Below, in pieces: positions 18,260 to 25,943 of a DNA stretch of 36,531 bases. Source of the DNA: Propionicimonas sp. (GTDB lineage: Bacteria > Actinomycetota > Actinomycetes > Propionibacteriales > Propionibacteriaceae). Position numbers and translations under genes: made by a program. The notes beneath the pieces are model-generated. The model worked only from the letters and a program-made list of their open reading frames with translations, was not told where the DNA came from and searched no databases. The stretch covers positions 1 through 36,531 of the forward strand of contig NZ_JARKPQ010000178.1 in assembly GCF_029975155.1 (NCBI RefSeq), given 5' to 3'. How positions within the stretch are numbered: position 1 is the stretch's first letter; the number at the start of each line of letters is the position of its first letter.

Positions 18260-18811
18260 TCAGGCGTCGATGGTCGCGGCGTGCTTGTTGCGGATGTGGC
18301 TGAAGGTCCACAGCTTGTTCACCACGAAGTTGATCGGCGTGGTGATCACGATGGTGAACAGCTGGGCCCAGTACTCCCGCGACTGCAGGCCGGCGTTCTC
18401 GTGGAACCAGGGCTCGGGCAGGAAGAGCGGGGACGTCGGGTTGGTGAAGGCGATCTTGATGAAGATGCCGGCGATGGCCGCGGCGCTGCCGACGGCCAGG
18501 AACGGCCAGAACTCGTGGAGCCAGGGCGCCTTGGCCGTGTGCCGGAACGTCCAGCTGCGGTTGAGCTGGAAGTTGAACACGTTGGCGACGAGGAACCCCA
18601 CGATCCAGACGAGGGTCGTGTAGCGCAGGTTGTACGGCGTCCCCGGAATCGCGAGGATGATCCGCTGGGCGTTCACCGTGCCGCCGTTGGCCTTGTTCAT
18701 CACGATGGCGACCAGCATGTTGACCACCACGCCGGCGCCGCCGACCAGCCCGAACTTCACGAACTGCCGCAGCACGTGCGGGTAGCGGTCGAACCGGCTG
18801 GTCGTGGTCAC
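18260..18811 (-). CDS. GtrA-like membrane protein
   Basis: Seen: 183 residues with four hydrophobic helices and the GtrA signatures QFVKFGLVGGAGVVVNM (about 16-32) and FLVANVFNFQLNRSWTFRH (about 72-90), echoed by NFVVNKLWTFSH near the C-terminus. GtrA proteins are thought to help move polyprenyl-linked sugars across the membrane, often for cell-wall or surface polysaccharides. The GTG at 18811 is 18 bp after the mutM stop, and smc starts 3 nt after this gene, so it is cotranscribed with DNA maintenance genes. I do not know of this placement as standard. Family assignment is firm; the sugar substrate is unknown. Confidence 0.9.
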   Translation of the reverse strand: MTTTSRFDRYPHVLRQFVKFGLVGGAGVVVNMLVAIVMNKANGGTVNAQRIILAIPGTPYNLRYTTLVWIVGFLVANVFNFQLNRSWTFRHTAKAPWLHEFWPFLAVGSAAAIAGIFIKIAFTNPTSPLFLPEPWFHENAGLQSREYWAQLFTIVITTPINFVVNKLWTFSHIRNKHAATIDA

Positions 18812-18829
18812 GATTGCGAAGAATACCGG

Positions 18830-19678
18830 TCAGGCACCACGGGGCGGGCGCTGGCAGGCCGGGCAACGGTAGCTCGACCGGTTCATGAACGGCTCCCGGA
18901 CGATCGGCCGGCCGCACCGCGGGCAGGGCAGGTCCTCGCGGCCGTAGGCCGACAGCGATCGCCCGAAGTAGCCGGAGCTGCCGTTGACGTTCACGTACAG
19001 CGCGTCGAAGGACGTGCCACCGGCGTCGAGCGCATCGGTCATCACGGCCCGCGCGGCCTCCAGGAGCTCGAGAACGCGCACCCGGCCGAGCCGGTCGGCC
19101 GGGGTGTCGTAGTGGAGTCTCGCCCGCCACAGTGCCTCGTCGGCGTAGATGTTGCCGATGCCGGAGACCACCTGCTGGTTCAGCAGCACCCGCTTGATCC
19201 CGGAGTGCCGCCGCCGGATGTCCGTGACCAGGGCTTCCAGGTCGAGGTCGGGGTCGAACAGGTCCCGGGCGATGCGGGCCACCTCCGCCGGCAGTTCCGC
19301 GCCGCCCGGGCTCAGCCACAGGCCGCCGAACATGCGCTGGTCGGCGAAGCGCAGCTCCGGGCCGGCGTCCGCGAAGCCGAACACGACCCGGCACTGCGGC
19401 GGCAGCGGGTGGCCGGGCTCGTCCAGCCGGAACTGCCCGCTCATGCCCAGATGCGCCATCAGCGCATCGCCATCGGTGAACGGCAGCCAGAGGAACTTGC
19501 CGCGCCGGCGGGCCTCGGCGAACGTCCGTCCGGGCAGGGCGGCGGCGAAGTCGTCCGGCCCGGCCGCGTGCCGGCGCACCGGACGCGGGTGCAGCACGGA
19601 GACGGTGGCGATCCGGCGTCCCGGCAGGGCGGCAGCGAGGCCGCGACGGACGACCTCGACCTCGGGAAGCTCAGGCAT
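18830..19678 (-). CDS. mutM: Formamidopyrimidine-DNA glycosylase (Fpg/MutM)
   Basis: Excises 8-oxoguanine and formamidopyrimidines and cleaves the abasic site. Seen: N-terminus [14 protein letters not shown], in which Pro2 is the catalytic nucleophile and Glu3 its partner; the helix-two-turn-helix region near [15 protein letters not shown] (about 173-187); and a C-terminal zinc finger CPRC...CPAC (about 252-275) with the conserved N-R-S-S between. 282 residues, normal. It starts 12 bp after the rnc stop and is read with rnc and the gtrA-like gene. Confidence 0.96.
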   Translation of the reverse strand: MPELPEVEVVRRGLAAALPGRRIATVSVLHPRPVRRHAAGPDDFAAALPGRTFAEARRRGKFLWLPFTDGDALMAHLGMSGQFRLDEPGHPLPPQCRVVFGFADAGPELRFADQRMFGGLWLSPGGAELPAEVARIARDLFDPDLDLEALVTDIRRRHSGIKRVLLNQQVVSGIGNIYADEALWRARLHYDTPADRLGRVRVLELLEAARAVMTDALDAGGTSFDALYVNVNGSSGYFGRSLSAYGREDLPCPRCGRPIVREPFMNRSSYRCPACQRPPRGA

Positions 19679-19690
19679 CTCCCGGACGGG

Positions 19691-20461
19691 TCAGGCGTCC
19701 GTGCCGGCGGTGAGGATCTCGAAGGCGTTCCGGGCCGCGCCCTGCTCCGCCTGCTTCTTCGACGTGCCCGTGCCCGGTGGGAACGCGCGGTTGGCGACGA
19801 TGGCGACGGCCTCGAACCGCTTGTCGTGATCGGGTCCGGACTCGGTCACCCGGTAGCTCGGGGCGCCGAGCTCTGAGTCCGCCGCGTACTCCTGGAGACT
19901 GGTCTTCCAGTCCAGACCCGCACCCAGCGCGGCTGCCTGCCGCACCAGGGGGTCGAAGAGGTGGTGGACGAGGCGGTCGGCCGCGTCCCTGCCGGCGGAG
20001 ATCAGCACGGCGCCCAGCACGGCCTCCAGGCAGTCGGCGAGGATGGACGACTTGTCCGGACCGCCCGTGGCCAGTTCGCCCTTGCCGAGCAGGATGGTGC
20101 TGCCCAGATCCAGCGAGCGGGCGACGTCGGCGAGACTGTGGGCGTTCACGACGGCGGCGCGCAGCTTCGCGAGCCGGCCCTCGGGAAGGTCGGGGTACGT
20201 CCGGTACAGGAACTCGGTGACGACGACGCCGAGCACGGCGTCACCGAGGAATTCCAGCCGCTCGTTGTGCGGCAGCCCACCGTTCTCGTAGGCGTACGAG
20301 CGGTGGGTGAGGGCGAGCCGGAGCAGCTGGGGATCCAGGTCGATCCCCAGCTGTTCGATCAGCTCGAGGGTGCGGCCGGTGGCCGCTGCGGAGTCCGACG
20401 TGGTCCGGGTCAGGGCTCGAGGATCTGCCGGCGGGCGGTGCGCGGGCCGTACTGGCCGCAC
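19691..20461 (-). CDS. rnc: Ribonuclease III
   Basis: Cleaves double-stranded RNA in rRNA precursors and some mRNAs. Seen: the RNase III signature [13 protein letters not shown], the second catalytic patch [11 protein letters not shown], and a C-terminal double-stranded RNA-binding domain ([10 protein letters not shown] to [15 protein letters not shown]). The start is uncertain. After the rpmF stop there is no in-frame ATG, GTG or TTG before the conserved core. The GTG at 20461 (chosen, 256 residues) lies 50 bp inside rpmF, as does GTG 20470. A CTG at 20413 overlapping the rpmF stop as CTGA would give 240 residues, the length I recall for the mycobacterial enzyme. Confidence 0.93.
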   Translation of the reverse strand: MRPVRPAHRPPADPRALTRTTSDSAAATGRTLELIEQLGIDLDPQLLRLALTHRSYAYENGGLPHNERLEFLGDAVLGVVVTEFLYRTYPDLPEGRLAKLRAAVVNAHSLADVARSLDLGSTILLGKGELATGGPDKSSILADCLEAVLGAVLISAGRDAADRLVHHLFDPLVRQAAALGAGLDWKTSLQEYAADSELGAPSYRVTESGPDHDKRFEAVAIVANRAFPPGTGTSKKQAEQGAARNAFEILTAGTDA

Positions 20462-20601
20462 TCCGGGCACGCGGTGTGCGGCAGGTGCTTCGCCCCGCAG
20501 GCCGCGTTCGCGCAGGTCACCAGGGTCGGCGCGGAGGTCTTCCACTGGGAACGGCGGGCCCGCGTGTTGGCGCGGGACATTCTCCGCTTGGGAACGGCCA
20601 C
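20410..20601 (-). CDS. rpmF: 50S ribosomal protein L32
   Basis: Small protein of the large subunit. Seen: (M)[20 protein letters not shown], the canonical L32 beginning, and a zinc ribbon with all four cysteines (CANAAC...CPEC), so this is the zinc-binding (C+) form. 63 residues. The GTG at 20601 has a perfect AAGGAG 8 nt before it, inside the end of the DUF177 gene. The stop codon overlaps the possible CTG start of rnc. DUF177-rpmF is a near-universal pair. Confidence 0.97.
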   Translation of the reverse strand: MAVPKRRMSRANTRARRSQWKTSAPTLVTCANAACGAKHLPHTACPECGQYGPRTARRQILEP

Positions 20602-20605
20602 GGCG

Positions 20606-21202
20606 TTACTCCTTGTTCTTCGGTTCGTTCTTCGGTTCCGTCCAGCCCACCAGACCGGCCCATCGGGGATCGACGGGTTCGGCATGGCTGTGGTCCGGGT
20701 CGGCGTTCAGGTTGGCTCCGCATTCGGGGCACAACCCAGCGCAGTCCGGACGGCACAGAGGCGTGAACGGCAGATCGAGCACCACCGCGTCCCGCAGGAC
20801 GGGCTCGAGGTCGATCAGCTCGCCCTCGATGTGCAAGGCCTCGGCATCGTCGAGTTCCTTGCCCGGGTAGCAGAACAGCTCCTGGATGTCGACCTCGTCG
20901 GTGGAGGAGATCTCTTCCAGGCAGCGTGCACAGACACCCCGGAGCCGGACCACGGCGGTACCGGTGACCAGGACCCCCTCCACCACCGACTCCAACCGAA
21001 GGTCGAGGTCGACGGGTGAGCCGGGTGGCACCCCGATTACTTCGATGCCGAGTTCCGCCGGGGCGTCCGCGACCCGGACCACCTCCTTCAACTGCCCAGC
21101 CCTCCGACTCAGTTCATGAGTGTCCAGGACGAGCCCGGACCGGCGGTCTGGCAGATGGGGAGGCACGACGGATCCCTTCAGCACACGGTTCGACAGCGTC
21201 AT
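20606..21202 (-). CDS. YceD/DUF177 family protein
   Basis: Conserved protein coded before rpmF in most bacteria and linked to 23S rRNA accumulation/large-subunit assembly in plants and E. coli. Seen: 198 residues from the ATG at 21202, the [10 protein letters not shown] motif (about 90-99), and the C-terminal cysteine cluster [17 protein letters not shown] typical of the family, which may bind zinc. Ends 4 nt before rpmF. A TAGAGT hexamer at 21220-21215 lies 12 nt before the ATG, so the mRNA would have almost no leader. Confidence 0.93.
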   Translation of the reverse strand: MTLSNRVLKGSVVPPHLPDRRSGLVLDTHELSRRAGQLKEVVRVADAPAELGIEVIGVPPGSPVDLDLRLESVVEGVLVTGTAVVRLRGVCARCLEEISSTDEVDIQELFCYPGKELDDAEALHIEGELIDLEPVLRDAVVLDLPFTPLCRPDCAGLCPECGANLNADPDHSHAEPVDPRWAGLVGWTEPKNEPKNKE

Positions 21203-21214
21203 AACCAACGCAGG

Positions 21215-21220
21215 ACTCTA
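21215..21220 (-). promoter_or_regulatory. Candidate -10 element for DUF177-rpmF-rnc
   Basis: TAGAGT matches TANNNT and stands 12 nt before the DUF177 ATG and 6 nt before an in-frame TTG. The only -35 candidate at the right spacing (GTTTTG, 17 bp away) is weak. Confidence 0.4.
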
Positions 21221-21290
21221 CCGTGAGCGGCGGCAGCCGCCAAAACGCCGTCCGCTCGCCCCGCCCGTCCCGTCCCGCCGAGCGCCACCG

Positions 21291-21334
21291 TTCCGGTCAA
21301 ACGCTCCACCCCACGCTGTGGCAGATGACCGGAA
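21291..21334. repeat. Inverted repeat between sepIVA and the DUF177 gene
   Basis: Perfect 9-bp arms TTCCGGTCA (21291-21299) and TGACCGGAA (21326-21334) enclose 26 bp that contain a smaller CCAC-GCT-GTGG stem. It lies 50 bp after the sepIVA stop on the minus strand and could end that transcript or bind a protein. Confidence 0.45.
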
Positions 21335-21384
21335 TGGGGGCGTTCGACGGGGAGCGGCGTTGGCGGTGGCTGGAGCGGGCGCAC

Positions 21385-21882
21385 TCAGCCCTCGAACCGG
21401 GGCAGCGCGCGGGTGGAGGTGTCGTCGAGGGCGGAGCGACTGGCCAGGCGGTCACGCATCGTCCGCACCTGCGACATGGTCTTGGCCAGGCCGGCCTCGA
21501 AGGACGCGATCCGCGCGTCCACGTAGGCGTCGGCCTCGCGGCGCAGGGCCTCGGCGTCGGCCAGGGCCTTCGCCTCCAGCTGGGTGGCCTTCTTGCGGGC
21601 GAGCTCCATCACGGGGGTCTGGCCGGCCAGGAACTGCGCCTTCTCCTCCGCGGACGCGATGATCTGGGCAGCCTCCTCCTGCGCCCGTTCCAGGGTCTCC
21701 AGCGAGGTGGCGGTGACCCGCTGGGCCTCCCCGAGGTCGCTGTTCAGGGCGTCCGCCGCCTGGTCGATCAGGGCGAGCACCTCGGCCCGGTTCACCATGC
21801 ACGACGCCGACATCGGCACCGCCTTGGCGTTGTCGACGATCTGGCGGAGCTGCCTGAGCACCTCGTTCGTCTGCTCAACCAT
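21385..21882 (-). CDS. sepIVA: DivIVA-like coiled-coil protein SepIVA
   Basis: Coiled-coil protein of the DivIVA-like family; the mycobacterial homologue SepIVA is needed for septation and envelope growth and lies in the same place next to the DUF177-rnc cluster. Seen: 165 residues from the ATG at 21882, almost entirely helical: VEQTNEVLRQLRQIVDNAK at the N-terminus, then a long heptad-rich stretch (about 45-150) full of Ala, Glu, Lys and Arg. The ATG is 8 nt inside the coaD end, so the genes are coupled. The frame extends upstream but only through coaD. Family call is good; equivalence to SepIVA rests on length, coiled coil and neighbourhood. Confidence 0.82.
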   Translation of the reverse strand: MVEQTNEVLRQLRQIVDNAKAVPMSASCMVNRAEVLALIDQAADALNSDLGEAQRVTATSLETLERAQEEAAQIIASAEEKAQFLAGQTPVMELARKKATQLEAKALADAEALRREADAYVDARIASFEAGLAKTMSQVRTMRDRLASRSALDDTSTRALPRFEG

Positions 21883-22366
21883 TGGGCTGCTCCCATCCCT
21901 GGATCTTGTGGCGGATCTGCCGGGCGACCAACTCCGGCACGAAGGCCGAGACGTCCCCGCCGAAGGAGGCGACCTCACGGACCATCGTGGAGGACAGCGT
22001 GGACCAATCCGCCGACGCGGGCAACATCACGGTCTCCACCGACCCGACGACAGCGTTGATGTGCGCCATCTGCAGTTCGAACTCGACGTCGGAGGCGAAC
22101 CGGACCCCCTTGACCAGGACGCCGGCGCCGTGGGCCTTCGCGAAGTCGACCAGCAGCCCGTCCAGCGGTTCCGCCGAGACGTTGGCCAGGTCGGACGTGG
22201 TGCTGCGCACCAGGTCGAGCCGCTCCGCCGGCGTGAACAGGTACTTCTTCGCGGAGTTCTGGCCCACGGCCACCACGACCCGCTCGAACAGCGCGGCCGC
22301 CCTGCGGATGACGTCGAGGTGCCCGTAGGTGACCGGGTCGAACGACCCGGGACAGACGGCGATCAT
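21875..22366 (-). CDS. coaD: Phosphopantetheine adenylyltransferase
   Basis: Joins 4'-phosphopantetheine and ATP to dephospho-CoA, the fourth step of CoA biosynthesis. Seen: 163 residues starting MIAVCPGSFDPVTYGHLDVI with the (T/H)xGH nucleotide-binding motif (TYGH, about 13-17), the GVRFASDVEFELQMAHIN pantetheine-site segment (about 87-104), and the ISSTxVR-like STLSSTMVREVASFGG. Overlaps rsmD by 4 nt (ATGA) upstream and sepIVA by 8 nt downstream. Confidence 0.97.
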   Translation of the reverse strand: MIAVCPGSFDPVTYGHLDVIRRAAALFERVVVAVGQNSAKKYLFTPAERLDLVRSTTSDLANVSAEPLDGLLVDFAKAHGAGVLVKGVRFASDVEFELQMAHINAVVGSVETVMLPASADWSTLSSTMVREVASFGGDVSAFVPELVARQIRHKIQGWEQPNG

Positions 22367-22947
22367 TCCGGCGGCCTCCTGGCGAAGTAGAGCGTCGTCT
22401 CACCGTAACGCCGATGAGACTGCTGTGACAGTTGGGACGGCCAGACGGGCGGCAGGTCTCGACTGGCACGTTCGACTACCAGCAGGCCGTCCGCCACCAG
22501 CCAGCGGTCGGCCGCAGTGGCCAGCACCGGCTCCAGCCGCTCGGTGGGGACGGCGTAGGGCGGGTCGGCCCAGACCACGTCGAAGCGCCGTTCCGGGTCA
22601 CCGGCGAGAATCTTCTCCACCGTGGCGGCCAGCACGGTGACGGCCAGCCCGGCCTCGCGGACGTTTCCCCGGGCGATCCGGGCCGTCGCCGCGTCCGACT
22701 CCACCGCCCAGACCGGTCCCGCACCGCGGCTGGCCGCCTCGAGCGCCACGGCCCCCGAACCGGCGTACAGATCGAGGAAGCCGATGCCCTCCAGCTGGGT
22801 CTCCGCCGGCTCGCCGAGGGTGCCCGCCCAGTCCGCGACCAGCGAGAACGCCGCCTCGCGGACGCGGTCCGTGGTCGGCCGCGTCGCCGAGTGCGCAGGA
22901 GTGCGCAGCCGGCGTCCCTTCGCCCGTCCGGCGATGATCCTCGTCAC
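22363..22947 (-). CDS. rsmD: 16S rRNA (guanine966-N2)-methyltransferase RsmD
   Basis: SAM-dependent methyltransferase for G966 of 16S rRNA. Seen: 194 residues starting MTRIIAGRAKGRRL, the PTTDRVREAAFSL motif (about 24-36), SAM-binding FLDLYAGSGAVALEAASRGA (about 57-76) and the catalytic DPPY (WADPPYAVP). It stands 28 bp after recG and overlaps coaD by 4 nt, the standard rsmD-coaD pair. Confidence 0.95.
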   Translation of the reverse strand: MTRIIAGRAKGRRLRTPAHSATRPTTDRVREAAFSLVADWAGTLGEPAETQLEGIGFLDLYAGSGAVALEAASRGAGPVWAVESDAATARIARGNVREAGLAVTVLAATVEKILAGDPERRFDVVWADPPYAVPTERLEPVLATAADRWLVADGLLVVERASRDLPPVWPSQLSQQSHRRYGETTLYFARRPPE

Positions 22948-22975
22948 CGGGTCAGGGTAACGGAGCCCCGTGCTC

Positions 22976-25180
22976 TCAGTTGCGCTCGAGCCAGTCGGGC
23001 GAGGCGAGCATCTCGGTGGCCCGGATGGCGTCGGCGAAGCCGGGGGTGGCCAGGTCGGGGTCGCGCGCGACGCACTCGGCGGCCAGGTCCCTCGCCTGGG
23101 CGATCAGGTCGGCGTGCTCCAGCACCCGCAGCAGCCGCAGGCTCGACCGGCTGCCGGCCTGGGTGGCCCCCAGCACGTCGCCCTCCCGGCGCTGTTCGAG
23201 GTCGAGTTCGGCCAGCGCGAACCCGTCCCTGGTGGACGCGACCGCGTCGAGCCGGACGCGGGCGGGCTCCCCCTCCGGCACGCTGGTGACCAACAGGCAC
23301 ACGCCGGGATGGCTGCCACGACCGATCCGGCCGCGCAGCTGGTGCAGCTGGGAGATGCCGAACCGGTCGGCGTCCCAGACCACCATCATCGACGCGTTGG
23401 GCACGTCGACGCCGACCTCGATCACCGTGGTGGCGACCAGCACGTCCAGCTCGCCGGCGGCGAAGGCGGCCATCGCCTCGTCCTTGGCGTCGCCGGGCAG
23501 CTGACCGTGCAGCACCCCGACCCGGACGTCGGCCAGGGGGCCTGAGCGCAGCTCGTCGGCGAGTTCGACGACGCCCCTGCCCTCGGCGGAGCTCGCGATC
23601 CTGGGCACCACCACGAACGCCTGCCGCCCGGCCGCGACCTCCTCCAGGACCCGGCTCCACGCCCGCTGCACCCACTGCGGACGGGCGGCGGCGTCCACGA
23701 CCACGGTGGCGACGTCGGCCCGCCCGGCCGGCAGCTCGGCCAGCGTGGAGACGTCGAGGTCGCCGAAGATCGTCATCGCGACCGAGCGCGGGATCGGCGT
23801 CGCGGTCAGCACCAGCACGTGCGGACGGCTGCTGGCCTTGTCGGCGAGGACGGCCCGCTGCTCGACCCCGAACCGGTGCTGCTCGTCCACGACGATCAGG
23901 CCCAGGTCGGCGAACTGCACGCGCTCGGCGAGCAGCGCGTGGGTGCCGATCACGATGCCCGCCTCGCCGCTGGCCGCCCGCAGCAGCGCCGACTTCCGCG
24001 CCGCCGCGGTCATCGAGCCGGTGAGCAGGACGACGTCCGTGGCCACGTCCGGCGCGCCGAGCATGCGGCCGCCGCCGAGATCGCCGAGCAGGTCCCGGAT
24101 CGTCTGGAAGTGCTGGGACGCCAGCACCTCCGTCGGCGCGAGCAGCGCGGCCTGCCCGCCGGCGTCGACGACGGCGAGCATGGCCCGCAGCGCCACCACG
24201 GTCTTCCCGGACCCCACCTCGCCCTGCAGCAGCCGCTGCATGGGCCGCGGCCGGGCCAGATCGTCGAGGATCGCGCTGCTCACCTCCGCCTGCCCCCGGG
24301 TCAGCCGGAACGGCAGCCGCTCGTCGAAGGCGTCGAGCAGGCCGCCGGAGACCCGGACGCGGGGCTGGGCGGGCCGGGAGGCCGCGTCAGCGCGCCGGTA
24401 GGCCATGGTCAGCTGGGTGGCGAGGGCCTCGTCGAACCGCAGCCGCTGCGCGCCCCGCTCGGCCTCGGCGAGGCTGCCCGGGTGGTGCACGGCGGCGAAA
24501 GCGGTGGTCAGCTCCAGGACACCGGCCTGCTCCCGCACCCACGTCGGCCAGGGATCCTCCGCGCCGGACAGGGACTCCAGAGCCAGCCGCGCGCACTCGG
24601 CGACCTTCCAGGTGGGCAGCTTCGCGGTGGCGGGATACATGCCGACCAGACCGCCGGTGGCGAGGGCGGCGATCCGCTCCTTCTCCTCGGAGGTGGCGAC
24701 GATGCGACCCGCGGCGTCCAGCATCGCGAAGGTGGGGTGGCTCATCTGCAACTGGTTGCGGAAACTGCCGACCTTGCCGACGAACAGTCCCGCGACGCCC
24801 TCGCGCAGCTGCTTCTCCCACCAGCCGAGCAGGTGGGACTTGCCGAAGAACGTGACGGTGAGCCGGCCGTTGCCGTCGCTGAGCAGCACCTCCAGCCGCC
24901 CGGGCCGGGCGCCGCGGCCGGGCTGGGAGTGGCCGTCGTGGCGGCGGATGTCGGCAACCCGCGCCACCACCGCGACCAGCTCGCCCTCGGTGAGCGTGCC
25001 CAGGTCGGTGAGTTCGGTCCCGGAGAGGTAGCGCCGCGGGATGTGCCGGAGCAGATCGCCGACGGTGGCGATGCGCAACGCGGCGAACTCCTTCGCCGTC
25101 CGCTCCCCCAGGACCTGGCCGAGCGGGGCACTGAGCTCTGCGTACATGCCCGTCCGCCAACCGTGCAGTGCCGTCTCCAC
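22976..25180 (-). CDS. recG: ATP-dependent DNA helicase RecG
   Basis: Rewinds stalled replication forks and branch-migrates Holliday junctions. Seen: 734 residues; an N-terminal wedge/OB-fold domain (about 15-170), a superfamily 2 helicase core with Walker A GEVGSGKT (320-327), DEQH box VVDEQHRFG (about 431-438), motif III TATPIPRS, and the C-terminal QLRGRIGRG motif VI plus QRREGDVLG typical of RecG. The GTG at 25180 is 8 nt after TAGGCT, as in other candidate leaderless genes here; an ATG eleven codons later (25147) is the alternative. It follows a small membrane protein gene by 50 bp. Confidence 0.96.
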   Translation of the reverse strand: METALHGWRTGMYAELSAPLGQVLGERTAKEFAALRIATVGDLLRHIPRRYLSGTELTDLGTLTEGELVAVVARVADIRRHDGHSQPGRGARPGRLEVLLSDGNGRLTVTFFGKSHLLGWWEKQLREGVAGLFVGKVGSFRNQLQMSHPTFAMLDAAGRIVATSEEKERIAALATGGLVGMYPATAKLPTWKVAECARLALESLSGAEDPWPTWVREQAGVLELTTAFAAVHHPGSLAEAERGAQRLRFDEALATQLTMAYRRADAASRPAQPRVRVSGGLLDAFDERLPFRLTRGQAEVSSAILDDLARPRPMQRLLQGEVGSGKTVVALRAMLAVVDAGGQAALLAPTEVLASQHFQTIRDLLGDLGGGRMLGAPDVATDVVLLTGSMTAAARKSALLRAASGEAGIVIGTHALLAERVQFADLGLIVVDEQHRFGVEQRAVLADKASSRPHVLVLTATPIPRSVAMTIFGDLDVSTLAELPAGRADVATVVVDAAARPQWVQRAWSRVLEEVAAGRQAFVVVPRIASSAEGRGVVELADELRSGPLADVRVGVLHGQLPGDAKDEAMAAFAAGELDVLVATTVIEVGVDVPNASMMVVWDADRFGISQLHQLRGRIGRGSHPGVCLLVTSVPEGEPARVRLDAVASTRDGFALAELDLEQRREGDVLGATQAGSRSSLRLLRVLEHADLIAQARDLAAECVARDPDLATPGFADAIRATEMLASPDWLERN

Positions 25181-25230
25181 GGTCGTTCAGCCTAGGCGCT
25201 GCCACCCACAACCGGCGGCTGACGCGGCCA

Positions 25231-25551
25231 TCAGCCCTCCCCGGACGTCCGGCGGAACCGCAGATAGCCAGCCAGCGTGACGAGCAGGAAGCCGACCAGG
25301 GCGACCGCGCCGCCGAGCACGCCCCACCATGCGTGGGGCACGAGCAGCAGCAGGGCGAGGAGCAGCGAGACGAGGGATCCGGCCAGGCCCACCGCGCCCA
25401 GCACACGGCCGGGGACGAGACCCGCCGGCTCCGCGCCGCGGGCGCCGCCGAGCTCGTGGCCGATGGTCCTGAACACGGCTCCGACCGTGACGGGCGCGGC
25501 CACCGGCTCGGGCAGGCGGTCGGGCGAAGGGGTGTGAGTCACGTGTGCCAT
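25231..25551 (-). CDS. Small two-helix membrane protein of unknown function
   Basis: Not recognised. Seen: 106 residues from the ATG at 25551; a hydrophilic N-terminal half (including VGAVFRTIGHELGGARG) and two hydrophobic helices (about 49-70 and 75-97) with a short PHAWWG turn, ending in a basic LRFRRTSGEG tail. It lies between rpmB with its terminator hairpin and recG, where many actinobacteria carry a DAK-domain phosphatase gene. The ATG lies 24 bp beyond the terminator, so it must be read from its own promoter or by read-through. Start is moderately sure; there is no clear Shine-Dalgarno. Confidence 0.68.
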   Translation of the reverse strand: MAHVTHTPSPDRLPEPVAAPVTVGAVFRTIGHELGGARGAEPAGLVPGRVLGAVGLAGSLVSLLLALLLLVPHAWWGVLGGAVALVGFLLVTLAGYLRFRRTSGEG

Positions 25552-25574
25552 GGTGGCACGGGCGCGGACATGCG

Positions 25575-25601
25575 AAGAGACCCGCCCTTCGAGCGGGTCT
25601 C
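25575..25601 (-). terminator. Hairpin terminator after rpmB
   Basis: Perfect 10-bp stem AGAGACCCGC/GCGGGTCTCT with a 7-nt loop, 12 bp after the rpmB stop. No long T-run follows, as is usual in high-GC actinobacteria. Confidence 0.75.
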
Positions 25602-25613
25602 TGTCGGGATGGT

Positions 25614-25799
25614 TCAGCGGGTGACCCGGCCGGCCTTCAGGCAGGAGGTGCACACGTTGAGCCGCTTCGGGGTGCCGTCGACGACAGCGCGCACCCGCTG
25701 GATGTTCGGGTTCCAGCGCCGGTTGGTCTTCTTCTTCGACCACGGCACGTTGTGCCCGAAGCCGGGACCCTTGGCGCAGATGTCACAGACGGCAGCCAC
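25614..25799 (-). CDS. rpmB: 50S ribosomal protein L28
   Basis: Large-subunit protein. Seen: (M)AAVCDICAKGPGFGHNVPWSKKKTNRRW, the canonical L28 beginning, with two CxxC pairs (CDIC, CTSC) that make this the zinc-binding form. 61 residues. The frame is open a little upstream, but the GTG at 25799 gives the family N-terminus and has AAGGAG about 9 nt before it, in a context much like that of rpmF. Confidence 0.97.
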   Translation of the reverse strand: MAAVCDICAKGPGFGHNVPWSKKKTNRRWNPNIQRVRAVVDGTPKRLNVCTSCLKAGRVTR

Positions 25800-25879
25800 C
25801 GGAGTACTCCTTGTTGTCTCATCGATTCCGCGCGACACGGCGCGCAGGAAAGTTCGGCCCCCACGACAGGGACCTGCCT

Positions 25880-25910
25880 ACGATACCCGAACCGGCCGAC
25901 CCGGTGCCAA
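25880..25910 (-). promoter_or_regulatory. Candidate rpmB promoter
   Basis: TTGGCA (25910-25905) and TATCGT (25885-25880) on the minus strand, 19 bp apart, about 80 nt before rpmB and just beyond the RNase J stop. Confidence 0.4.
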
Positions 25911-25943
25911 TCGCGACCGCTGACCCACCAGCCCGCCGCTGCG

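Noticed and set aside
14795..19876. Very long plus-strand reading frame of 1693 codons opposite smc, gtrA and mutM
   Set aside because: It is antisense to well-recognised genes, is rich in Arg, Gly and Gln without domain structure, and arises from GC bias at third codon positions.
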